From: Clostridia bacterium
GTDB taxonomy: Bacteria; Bacillota_A; Clostridia; Oscillospirales; CAG-272
Direction of reading: 5' to 3'
Assembly (NCBI GenBank): GCA_017462125.1
Contig: JAFTRQ010000037.1
Span: 1 to 64,000 of the forward strand
DNA: 64,000 nucleotides
Shown here: positions 44,226 to 52,057 of the stretch, in pieces
How positions within the stretch are numbered: the stretch's first letter is position 1
How the letters are laid out: each line of letters starts with the position of its first letter
Made by a program: the position numbers and the translations under genes
The notes under the pieces: model-generated
Told to the model about the DNA's origin: nothing
The model's database searches: none
Seen by the model: only the letters and a program-made list of their open reading frames with translations

Positions 44226-44681
44226 ATGATCAAGGAAGGAACAAAAGCGCCGGACTTTACATTGACAGACAAGGATGGAAATCAAGTGTCGCTGTCTGAT
44301 TTTCTCGGCAAAAAAGTAGTGCTGTACTTTTATCCCAAGGACAATACCCCCGGATGCACACGTCAGGCGTGCGCCTTTGCGGCGGCTTACGAGGGCTTTC
44401 GGCAGAAGGACGTTGCCGTGATCGGTATCAGCAAGGATAGCGTGGCATCGCATCAGAAATTCGCCGAGAAATACGGTCTGCCCTTTGTTCTGCTGTCCGA
44501 CCCCGACAGAGTGGCAATTGAAGCCTACGGAGTTTGGCAGGAGAAAAAGATGTGCGGCAAAACCTCGATGGGTGTAGTTCGCACCACCTTTATAATCGAC
44601 GAGGACGGTAATGTGGAAAAGGTAATGGAAAAGGTCAAGCCCGACACCAATGCGGCGGAGATACTGAGTTATTTAGGCTGA
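44226..44681 (+). CDS. bcp: Thioredoxin-dependent peroxiredoxin, Bcp/PrxQ type
   Basis: A 151-residue peroxiredoxin that reduces hydrogen peroxide and organic hydroperoxides. The peroxidatic Cys44 is in PKDNTPGCTRQACAF and the resolving Cys49 is five residues later, the usual atypical 2-Cys arrangement of PrxQ. The C-terminal TTFIIDEDGNVEKV strand is conserved. GGGAGAT precedes the ATG. It sits after the flavin reductase gene and before the beta-helix gene in the operon. Confidence 0.95.
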   Translation: MIKEGTKAPDFTLTDKDGNQVSLSDFLGKKVVLYFYPKDNTPGCTRQACAFAAAYEGFRQKDVAVIGISKDSVASHQKFAEKYGLPFVLLSDPDRVAIEAYGVWQEKKMCGKTSMGVVRTTFIIDEDGNVEKVMEKVKPDTNAAEILSYLG

Positions 44682-44697
44682 CCGAAGGGAGAAGATC

Positions 44698-46383
44698 ATG
44701 ACACTTCACGTAAAGGATTTTATAAAGGACAATGCAAACGCTACGCCTGCTTTGGTGGAGGCGATCAATGCGCTCTCGGATGGAGATACGCTGTTGTTTG
44801 ACGGCGGTGTCTACCACCTTTATCCCGAGGAATCGTACGTAAAGGAATACTATATTTCCAACAACGATTGGGGAGATAAGCCCATTGCTATGCCGCTGAT
44901 CGGCAAAAAGAACGTCACCGTAGACGGCGGCGGTGCAGAGCTGATCTTTCACGGCAAGATGCTTCCTATCGTCATCGACGGCTCGGAGAACGTTGCTCTC
45001 AAGGGGATCTCGATCGATTACCATACTCCTCTTTATGCGCAGGCGAAGATTCTGAAGGCTGATGACGAGGGTATTCTTTTGGAGTTTGACGGCAAGGATT
45101 TTCATTGCCGTGTTCAAAACGGAAACTTCTGCTTCTACAGTCCCGAGGACGGCTGGGAGTGGGAGGTTGAGAGTGCGCTGTCTCTTGAATTTGACGAGCA
45201 GGGGCATCCCTCGGCGTATTCGCCCCCTTATTTCCCTTATACGGGAAAGCCCAAGGATCACGGCTTTCTTGGCGGAATGTTTCAGGACGTTCAGCTTGAG
45301 GAGAAGGGCAAGAATCTCATTATGATGCATTGCCACACAGGTAAGCATCACACCGTGGGCAATCATTTTATTATGACCTATTCGACCCGCGAGTATCCCG
45401 GTATTTTCGTCAACGAAGCCAAGGACGTAAAGCTTGACGATATCAAGCTTTATCATACCGCTTCGATGGGTGTGATTGCTCAGATGACCGAAAATATTAC
45501 ACTCAACAAAATCGTTGCCGAGCCGAGAGAGGGAAGCGGAAGACTTCTGAGTGTTGCCGCAGATGCAACGCATTTCGTCAACTGCCGCGGAAAGATCACG
45601 CAAACCGATTGTAAGTATATCCAGATGATGGACGACGCAGCGAATATCCACGGTATCTATCATCTTTACGAGGGCAAAAATGCCGACGGAAGCTTGAAGT
45701 TAGGATTTGGGCACTTCCAACAGAAGGGCATTCAGACCTACAGAGTAGGGGATTTGGTGGCTGTTATTGACAGCGAGACCAATGAGGTCAAGGCGCAGGG
45801 CGCGGTTGTTGAGGCTGAGCTAGTTTCTCCCGATGAGGTAAGACTTCTGCTTGATTGTCCCGTTCCCGAGGCGGGAGAGCATTACGTGGTTGAGAATCTG
45901 TCTACCGCTCCGGACGTTTATTTCGCGGATTGTGAGTCGGGATATAACCGCCCTCGCGGATTTCTCCTCAGCTCTTCGGGAAAAATCGTCATTGAGAGAT
46001 GTAAATTTTATAATATGAATCAGGGAATTCAGCTCGCGGGTGAAATGAAGGATTGGTATGAGTCCGGTTGCGTCAGAGATGTGACTATCCGTGACTGCAA
46101 TTTTGAAAACTCCGGATATGCCGGCGGTGTGGCAATATATTGCCGCCCCATACTTCGTTGCGAGACCACTGTTTTCAACGGCAGAGTAGTGGTGGAAAAC
46201 AATACCTTTACCCAAGCGGAAAAGCGTATATGCGCAATCGACCGGTGCGAGGAGGTCATATTCAGAGGCAATCGATTCAAGCAGGATCTGTCTCTGCCCC
46301 ATAAGCACCCTCACGGTGAGAGCGGCTGCAGCTTTGATCAGAATTGTACGGTGACGTTCGAAAACGTGATTTTAGAGGATTGA
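44698..46383 (+). CDS. GH110-like right-handed beta-helix glycosidase
   Basis: A 561-residue beta-helix protein without signal peptide. The layout resembles GH110 alpha-1,3-galactosidases: an N-terminal LSDGDTLLFDGGVYHLYP cap, a central MMDDAANIHGIYHL motif (near residue 310; GH110 shows a DD-x-x-N-x-H-G pattern), the GFLLSSSGKIVIERC repeat and GIQLAGEMKDWYESG (near 447). An insert of beta-sandwich character lies around 345-400. GH110 enzymes remove terminal alpha-1,3-galactose from blood-group-B-type glycans, but the substrate here is unproven. GGGAGA precedes the ATG. It is followed by a nitrilase-GDPD fusion in the same operon. Confidence 0.75.
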   Translation: MTLHVKDFIKDNANATPALVEAINALSDGDTLLFDGGVYHLYPEESYVKEYYISNNDWGDKPIAMPLIGKKNVTVDGGGAELIFHGKMLPIVIDGSENVALKGISIDYHTPLYAQAKILKADDEGILLEFDGKDFHCRVQNGNFCFYSPEDGWEWEVESALSLEFDEQGHPSAYSPPYFPYTGKPKDHGFLGGMFQDVQLEEKGKNLIMMHCHTGKHHTVGNHFIMTYSTREYPGIFVNEAKDVKLDDIKLYHTASMGVIAQMTENITLNKIVAEPREGSGRLLSVAADATHFVNCRGKITQTDCKYIQMMDDAANIHGIYHLYEGKNADGSLKLGFGHFQQKGIQTYRVGDLVAVIDSETNEVKAQGAVVEAELVSPDEVRLLLDCPVPEAGEHYVVENLSTAPDVYFADCESGYNRPRGFLLSSSGKIVIERCKFYNMNQGIQLAGEMKDWYESGCVRDVTIRDCNFENSGYAGGVAIYCRPILRCETTVFNGRVVVENNTFTQAEKRICAIDRCEEVIFRGNRFKQDLSLPHKHPHGESGCSFDQNCTVTFENVILED

Positions 46384-46396
46384 AACGGAGAGAACA

Positions 46397-48007
46397 ATGA
46401 AGGTTTGTATCATTCAACCGCCGTATTCGACGGACTATTCAAAAATTGACGAATATTTCAATTGGCAGCTTGATGCCCTTGCAAAATGCGATGAAGCTAT
46501 GGATATAATCGTCCTGCCCGAAAGCTGTGACGTACCCTGCCTTGCGAAAAAGCAGGAGGACTTTCTTGCGGCGGTGGACAATTATCGCGACAGAATCGCC
46601 GATGCCGCTTGTGAGACAGCAAAAAGGTGCAATTCTATGGTCTTTTTCAATGCCTCGAGCGAGGGGCTGAAAAACACTACCTTTGCTGTCGACCGAGAGG
46701 GCAATATCGTTGGAAAATACGATAAACAACACCCCGTTTGGTCGGAGATCGCCGAGCGAGGACGTGACGGAAAATATTCCTTTGAGTTTTCAGAGCCGTA
46801 TATCGTCGAGATTGAAGGATTTCGGTTTGCATTCCTTACCTGCTACGATTTCTATTTCTACGAGATCTATGCAAATATCGCAAGATATAACGTGGACTTC
46901 ATCATCGGTTGCTCCCATCAGCGAAGCGACACCCACGAAGCGCTTGAGACCATAACGAAATTTTTGGCATACAATACCAATTCCTACGTCCTGCGCGCGT
47001 CGGTCAGCATGGGCGAGGATTCGCCCCTTGGCGGCTGCAGTATGATCGTGGCTCCCACGGGTAAGGTGCTTTGTAATATGCACAGTGAGATCGGTATGCG
47101 TACCGTGGAAATCGATCCCAAGGATAAATATTACAAGCCCGCAGGATTCGGAAGCCCGCTTTCCGCCCATTGGGAGTACGTGGAAAAGGGAAGAAGACCC
47201 TGGAAATACCGTCAGGGTGGCAGCGGTATCGTTCCTTACGATAAATGGATGGAATATCCTCGTCTTTGCGCGCACCGCGGCTTTAATTCGATTGCGCCCG
47301 AGAACAGTATGCCTGCCTACGGAGCGGCAATCGGTATGGGCGCCCATGAGATCGAGTTTGACGTTTGGGCAACAAGCGACGGCGTGCTGGTATCTCTCCA
47401 CGACGCGATCCTTGACCGCGTTTCCGACGGCTGGGGAGCTATCTGGGATCGAGATCTTGCGTATTTCAAAAACTGCGATTTCGGAAGCGTTTACAGTGAA
47501 AAATATAAGGGCCTTAAAGGTGCTACCTTCGAGGAGATCCTGAAGCGGTTTGCGGGCAGAGCGATTATGAATATCCACGTGAAAATATGGGATATGATAC
47601 GAATCAGCACCAATAAAAGCATTGACCCGAAGCTCTGTGAGATAGCCGCTCTCATCAAAAAATATGACTGCGAAAAGCACGTGTATTTTATGTCCACCAA
47701 TACCGAGATGCTCTGTAAAATGCGCGAGCTTTTACCCAATGCAGGCTATTGTCAGGGCGCGGGTGAGGGCAACGCGAAAATGGTTGAAGCGGCGATTGAC
47801 AATCGCTTTGATAAGGTGCAGTTCGTCAAAGATAGCCCCTATTCCAAGGAGCTTATCGATAGATGTCACGAAAATGGCATCAGATGCAATATGTTCTGGT
47901 CGGATGACCCCGATGAGGCTCGTAAATTTTTGGAAATGGGGATCGATTGTATACTTACAAATGATTATCAAAGAGTTTACGACGGCGTGAAAGACGTATT
48001 AGATTAA
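46397..48007 (+). CDS. Nitrilase-superfamily amidohydrolase fused to glycerophosphodiester phosphodiesterase
   Basis: A 536-residue two-domain protein. Residues ~1-245 form a carbon-nitrogen hydrolase with the catalytic triad visible: Glu42 (VLPES), Lys110 (KYDKQHPV) and Cys149 (LTCYDF). Residues ~288-530 form a GDPD TIM barrel with AHRG (His293, Arg294), APENS, Glu320 and Asp322 in EFDVWATSDG, and His335 in SLHD. Both active sites look complete. Nitrilase members cleave amides or nitriles and GDPD cleaves glycerophosphodiesters to glycerol-3-phosphate and an alcohol, so one polypeptide may take apart a lipid head-group or amide-linked diester. There is no signal peptide. CGGAGAG precedes the ATG, and a strong terminator ends the operon. 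I know of no standard family with this order. Confidence 0.9.
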   Translation: MKVCIIQPPYSTDYSKIDEYFNWQLDALAKCDEAMDIIVLPESCDVPCLAKKQEDFLAAVDNYRDRIADAACETAKRCNSMVFFNASSEGLKNTTFAVDREGNIVGKYDKQHPVWSEIAERGRDGKYSFEFSEPYIVEIEGFRFAFLTCYDFYFYEIYANIARYNVDFIIGCSHQRSDTHEALETITKFLAYNTNSYVLRASVSMGEDSPLGGCSMIVAPTGKVLCNMHSEIGMRTVEIDPKDKYYKPAGFGSPLSAHWEYVEKGRRPWKYRQGGSGIVPYDKWMEYPRLCAHRGFNSIAPENSMPAYGAAIGMGAHEIEFDVWATSDGVLVSLHDAILDRVSDGWGAIWDRDLAYFKNCDFGSVYSEKYKGLKGATFEEILKRFAGRAIMNIHVKIWDMIRISTNKSIDPKLCEIAALIKKYDCEKHVYFMSTNTEMLCKMRELLPNAGYCQGAGEGNAKMVEAAIDNRFDKVQFVKDSPYSKELIDRCHENGIRCNMFWSDDPDEARKFLEMGIDCILTNDYQRVYDGVKDVLD

Positions 48008-48013
48008 ATGACA

Positions 48014-48051
48014 AAACAGATCCCGACGATATCCGTCGGGATCTGTTTTTT
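48014..48051. terminator. Terminator between convergent operons
   Basis: A 15-bp stem 48014-48028 with 48034-48048 and a T tract after the plus-strand gene. A-rich sequence on the left makes it possibly bidirectional. Confidence 0.9.
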
Positions 48052-48134
48052 ATACTTCACCGCGAATGATTTTTGCCATCTCTGCGCTGAGGATCTTTCT
48101 ATTATCGTCGTCAACGAGGCTGAAGCGGTTTCTG

Positions 48135-49142
48135 TCATTTTTGGGGTAATGGGGTAGAATATATACGGTCAATTTCAAATACTTCAAAGAACAGCTCGAA
48201 GGGGCACCAGACCGCTTTGCCGTCCTGGTGAGATACGACCGTTTTTTCGTAAAGGACGCAGAGCTTGTCGCCAAGCAGGGCTATGTCGGAGTAACCGCCA
48301 AGCTCGGAAACAAGGATACTGCGGCAGCTTTTAAAAAGGTCGTTCGACACTTTGACAGTCAGATTCCTTCTTTCCGACACAGAATCGCAATTTGAATGAT
48401 AAATCACCCCGTTTCGGTCCGTCATACTACCCATACAGATTGGGTCGGGCAGATTCTCTTCAAAGCGGAGATCGTGCCACAGAGAAATACCGTCCGCGCT
48501 CTTTGCCAAGGCTCTCGTTCTGATTTCTCCCTCGTGACGAATCGAAATGAGGACCTCGCCCTCGTTTGTGATTGCCAAAGCGCATTCGCTGGGATTGCGA
48601 AGCTCGTTCTCAAATATCCGCTCGCCTAATTTCCAGCTCTCGCCTCCGTCGTCGGAATAGAGGGTTGAAATGAAGGACGGACGGTGCGCTTTCGCATCCT
48701 GTTGATTGCAGGCAAACCAAATAGGGATAAGAAGTCTTTGACCGTGAACGATTCCGTGTCCGGGACCGACGGCGACAGCGTTGAAAAAGAAATCGACATG
48801 ATCTTCAAAATCAACTCGGATAGCATCACCAAAGCTCTTTCCGTCATCCGTACTGACGCATTTCCAAATTTCTTTATAGTTTTTGCAATATAAAAAGATA
48901 AGCTTGTGGCCGCATATGAGCATAACGGGGTTGTTCAACGTGCATCCGCCGCTTTTGATCAAAAGAACCGTTTCCCAAGTGTTGCCGAAATCCTCGCTTC
49001 GGGATATCTTTATATCGATATCCGCCCAATCGCTTCCGCTTCTTCGACACTCGCAATAGCGGAGCAGACTTCCGCCATCGGTCGCCACGATTCCGGGGAT
49101 TCTGAAATCGGTGTATTCTCCCGCAGATCTTTCAACGATCAT
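48135..49142 (-). CDS. Sialidase-like (GH33-type, BNR repeat) protein
   Basis: A 335-residue six-bladed beta-propeller protein. It has the N-terminal FRIPG motif (Arg14-Ile-Pro), Asp-box repeats SEDFGNTWE, STDDGKSFG and SDDGGESWK, a mid-sequence NPSECALA glutamate with ISIRHEGE, and a late GGYSDIALLG tyrosine. These are the expected places of the Arg, Glu and Tyr of GH33 exo-sialidases. There is no signal peptide, so a cytoplasmic substrate is likely. The ATG at 49142 is 17 bases after the GDPD stop; a frame extending to 49235 overlaps that gene and is rejected. The C-terminus may be frameshifted: an alternative frame continues in a plausible way to 48050. Confidence 0.82.
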   Translation of the reverse strand: MIVERSAGEYTDFRIPGIVATDGGSLLRYCECRRSGSDWADIDIKISRSEDFGNTWETVLLIKSGGCTLNNPVMLICGHKLIFLYCKNYKEIWKCVSTDDGKSFGDAIRVDFEDHVDFFFNAVAVGPGHGIVHGQRLLIPIWFACNQQDAKAHRPSFISTLYSDDGGESWKLGERIFENELRNPSECALAITNEGEVLISIRHEGEIRTRALAKSADGISLWHDLRFEENLPDPICMGSMTDRNGVIYHSNCDSVSERRNLTVKVSNDLFKSCRSILVSELGGYSDIALLGDKLCVLYEKTVVSHQDGKAVWCPFELFFEVFEIDRIYSTPLPQK

Positions 49143-49159
49143 TTCCGTCACTTCCAATC

Positions 49160-49888
49160 TTAAATTCTTCCCAATACCTTCATCAGCGGTACGGGATCGT
49201 TTGCGGTGATAAGGTCTGCACCGCGCTCGATGCAAAGCTTTACGTCGGCTTCATTGTCGGCGCAATACATATGCACGGGCATACCCTTGTCAACGTAGAA
49301 TTTACAGAGCTCACTTCGAACGAACATCATAGAAAGCCCGATCTCCTCATAATACTCGTAGGATTCAAACTCTCCCATCTGAATATCGGGGTATCCCATC
49401 GTTTTGCCGTTGTATTTTTCCTTGATGTAACGGATGATGCGGCCGTTGAAGGCGTAGAAGTAGCAACGGTCGAAAACACCGTATCGCTTTAACAGCTCCA
49501 CGGTCAGATCAACGGTCTCCTCGGTGTATTCCTTGATCTCGACGCCAAACCAGATATCGGGGCGCCTTCTCTCTGCCAACTGCAGAGTCTCCTCGAGAGT
49601 GGGAACTCCCACACCGCGGCCCTTGAAAGCGGCTCCGAATTTTGCCTCGTAGCACGCATCCAATTTCTTGACCTCCTCATAGGTCATGTCGCGCAAATGC
49701 CTGTTGACGCCGCAGGTGCGCAGACAATTTCCGTCGTGCATCAACACAGGCACCTTGTCGCTTGTCAGCCATACGTCGAATTCAAAGGCGTCAACGCCAA
49801 GATCCATAGCGGCTTCAAAGGAAATCAGAGTATTTTCGGGATATTTGGCGCAGTAGCCTCTGTGCCCTTCAACGATTATCTTTTTCAT
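49160..49888 (-). CDS. Glycerophosphodiester phosphodiesterase
   Basis: A 242-residue stand-alone GDPD with the full metal and catalytic set: GHRGYCAKYPENT near the N-terminus, EFDVWLTSDK, MHDGNCLRTCG and a later EIKEY. It hydrolyses glycerophosphodiesters to glycerol-3-phosphate and an alcohol. It is cytoplasmic. AAGGAGA is well placed before the ATG at 49888; a longer frame from 49951 crosses the promoter and is rejected. It is first in a two-gene unit with the sialidase-like gene, and it converges on an operon that ends with another GDPD domain fused to a nitrilase. Confidence 0.93.
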   Translation of the reverse strand: MKKIIVEGHRGYCAKYPENTLISFEAAMDLGVDAFEFDVWLTSDKVPVLMHDGNCLRTCGVNRHLRDMTYEEVKKLDACYEAKFGAAFKGRGVGVPTLEETLQLAERRRPDIWFGVEIKEYTEETVDLTVELLKRYGVFDRCYFYAFNGRIIRYIKEKYNGKTMGYPDIQMGEFESYEYYEEIGLSMMFVRSELCKFYVDKGMPVHMYCADNEADVKLCIERGADLITANDPVPLMKVLGRI

Positions 49889-49929
49889 ATGGAATCTCCT
49901 TATAGACAGGCCGGTATAGCCTTTTTTTA

Positions 49930-49958
49930 AGTATATCACCTCAATTTTCATTTGTCAA
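49930..49958 (-). promoter_or_regulatory. Sigma-A promoter of the GDPD-sialidase unit
   Basis: Read on the minus strand: exact TTGACA, 17 bp and TATACT, about 40 bp upstream of the GDPD start. Confidence 0.85.
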
Positions 49959-50051
49959 TAGCGGGAATAGCCGTTTTGCCGCCTTTAGCGGCTGTTTTTG
50001 TAATATGCGGCAGGCTGAAATTATTCACTCACGGAAATTGTGCAAAACCTC

Positions 50052-50080
50052 TTGCAAAACACGCGTTTTTATACTATAAT
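50052..50080 (+). promoter_or_regulatory. Sigma-A promoter of the large esterase gene
   Basis: TTGCAA (50052-50057), 17 bp and exact TATAAT (50075-50080). Confidence 0.75.
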
Positions 50081-50127
50081 TAATATATTCCGACAAAGAT
50101 CAAATAAAGTGAAAGGTGTATGTTGAA

Positions 50128-51915
50128 ATGAAAGATTTATATAAGGTCTTGGGATATGCTCCCGATGACAGCCGTCTGCGCTTGACTCGCCACACGGGCA
50201 CTGTATATCCGATTACCCGTTTTAATTCCCGTGAAGAGGTAGAACGTCGCAGAGAGGAGTTGCAATATAATCTTCGTATGTCGGCGGGACTTTATCCATG
50301 GCCCGATAAAACACCTTTGAATACAAAGCGTGAGCTTGTGGGCGAATATGAAGGATATTCGGTGGAAAAGATCATGTTTGAGAGTTACCCGGGATTCTGG
50401 TCTACGGGTAATCTGTACCTGCCCCGTCCACTGCCTGAAAAATCTCCCGCTATCTTTAACGTGATAGGACATTGGGGTCCCCAGCGACTTGAGCGCTCGT
50501 CGGGCGCAGATTACCCACAGCAGCTTGCTAACTTTGCCAGAATGGGCTTTATCTGCTTGGTCACCGATATGATAGGAATGGTGGACAGCCGTCAGATATC
50601 CCATGAATACGGCAAGGGGGAAAAGGAGCTTTGGCTTTCAAACGGTCTTGGCGTTCAGCTTTGGAACAATATACGCGCGTTGGATCTTTTATGCTCTATG
50701 CCCGAGGTAGATCGGAATAACATAGGCATGACGGGGGCTTCGGGCGGTGGATCGCAAACTCTGTTTTTGAGCTTGATTGACGACCGTATCAAGGCTGCCG
50801 CTCCCATTAATATGATCTCTCTTCATATGCAGGGCGGATGTCAGTGCGAAAATGCTGCCGGATTGCGCAGACATACCGATAACACGGAAATGTGCGCAAT
50901 GATCGCGCCGCGCCCTCTGTTCTTGGCGGGCTCGGACGGAGATTGGACGAAGAATCTTGAGTCGACGGAGCTTCCCGCTGTATTGGAAGCTTACCGTCAG
51001 TATGGCGCGGAGAGCATGGTAGAGCATTTTTATCAGATCGCCCCTCATCAGTACAACGAGAAGACCAGACATAAGGTGTACAGCTTTTTTGCTCGTCATC
51101 TTATGGGAAAAGAACTGGATTGGGAGGAGCAACCCATAGAGGTTGCCGACCTTAACGCGTTTACTTGGTTCCGCGGTGAGGGCATGGCTCCCGGCTTTAA
51201 GAACGACGATGAATATTTTGCTGCTTACAAGGCGGAGCTTGGCGAGAGAATAGAATCGTTACAGGCAGACGAAAAGAAAAAGATGCTGAAGTGGATGACA
51301 GGAATTTGCGAAAACAAGCATCGCGTTGTTTTGGTTTCATCAGAGAAGAATGAGGGCATCTCAATTGACAAATACGTGGCGGTAGGCGAGAATGGCGAAA
51401 GGATCCCCTTCGTAAAGCTTTGCTCCTCAAAAAAGAACAGCGGTCGCGTGTGTCTTGCGTTGAGTGGTTCGGGCAAGAATTGCCTTGACGAACCTGCCGT
51501 TAGCAAAATGGTGTCGGAGGGTATTTCGGTGATCTGCGGAGACCTTTTCCTGACGGGCGAGAGCGCGGAGTGTAAGCAGGAATATATCGGAGGTCCCTTT
51601 TTCAATGAGAATTATTATACCACCTTCCATTATAGTGTAGATGCTTGCCGCGTTCAGGATGCTTATGCTCTCATCAAGGTTGCGAGCGATTTCGGTGGAG
51701 AGCTGTCAGTTTGGGCAGAAGGTTGCGGTGCGAGATCCGTAGCATGTGCATTGCCGTTCTGCGGAGAGGTAAAGACGGCTATGCTTGAAAAATCGGCGCT
51801 TGAGCTTGAAGGAGACGAGGCATATTTCAAAAGCTTCTTCATTCCGGGTATCCGCGCCATTGGCGGAATTGAGGCTTGTGTTTCGCTTGCCGATTGTGAA
51901 ATAACAACGTTTTGA
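50128..51915 (+). CDS. Alpha/beta hydrolase, acetyl-xylan-esterase-like, with C-terminal extension
   Basis: A 595-residue cytoplasmic protein. Residues ~70-335 form an alpha/beta hydrolase with nucleophile Ser205 in TGASGGGSQT, an Asp in LFLAGSDGDWT and a His in IAPHQYNEKTRHK. This is close to the Abhydrolase_7 and acetyl-xylan-esterase-like groups. The remaining ~250 residues contain a second, weaker hydrolase-like stretch (ALSGSGKN and VICGDLFLTGE) and may be a degenerate repeat of the fold. The ATG at 50128 follows AAAGGTG; an in-frame GTG at 50116 lies upstream of the ribosome site. It is monocistronic with its own promoter next to the GDPD/sialidase unit, and it probably removes ester groups from glycans. 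Confidence 0.82.
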   Translation: MKDLYKVLGYAPDDSRLRLTRHTGTVYPITRFNSREEVERRREELQYNLRMSAGLYPWPDKTPLNTKRELVGEYEGYSVEKIMFESYPGFWSTGNLYLPRPLPEKSPAIFNVIGHWGPQRLERSSGADYPQQLANFARMGFICLVTDMIGMVDSRQISHEYGKGEKELWLSNGLGVQLWNNIRALDLLCSMPEVDRNNIGMTGASGGGSQTLFLSLIDDRIKAAAPINMISLHMQGGCQCENAAGLRRHTDNTEMCAMIAPRPLFLAGSDGDWTKNLESTELPAVLEAYRQYGAESMVEHFYQIAPHQYNEKTRHKVYSFFARHLMGKELDWEEQPIEVADLNAFTWFRGEGMAPGFKNDDEYFAAYKAELGERIESLQADEKKKMLKWMTGICENKHRVVLVSSEKNEGISIDKYVAVGENGERIPFVKLCSSKKNSGRVCLALSGSGKNCLDEPAVSKMVSEGISVICGDLFLTGESAECKQEYIGGPFFNENYYTTFHYSVDACRVQDAYALIKVASDFGGELSVWAEGCGARSVACALPFCGEVKTAMLEKSALELEGDEAYFKSFFIPGIRAIGGIEACVSLADCEITTF

Positions 51916-51980
51916 TGGGTCAAAGCTAAGCATTTATGCTTAAAAATTTGAGTTTGACGCAAAAATCCCCCAAAAACCTA

Positions 51981-52009
51981 TTGCGTAATTCGTCAATATG
52001 TTGTATAAT
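51981..52009 (+). promoter_or_regulatory. Sigma-A promoter of prfC
   Basis: TTGCGT (51981-51986), 17 bp and exact TATAAT (52004-52009). Confidence 0.75.
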
Positions 52010-52057
52010 TATTAAGATTAGCATAAATTAATAAATATTGAGAATTTGGAGAAAACC

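Noticed and set aside
51927..51942. Terminator after the large esterase gene
   Set aside because: A 7-bp A/T-rich stem (TAAGCAT/ATGCTTA) with a poor T tract is too weak to call.
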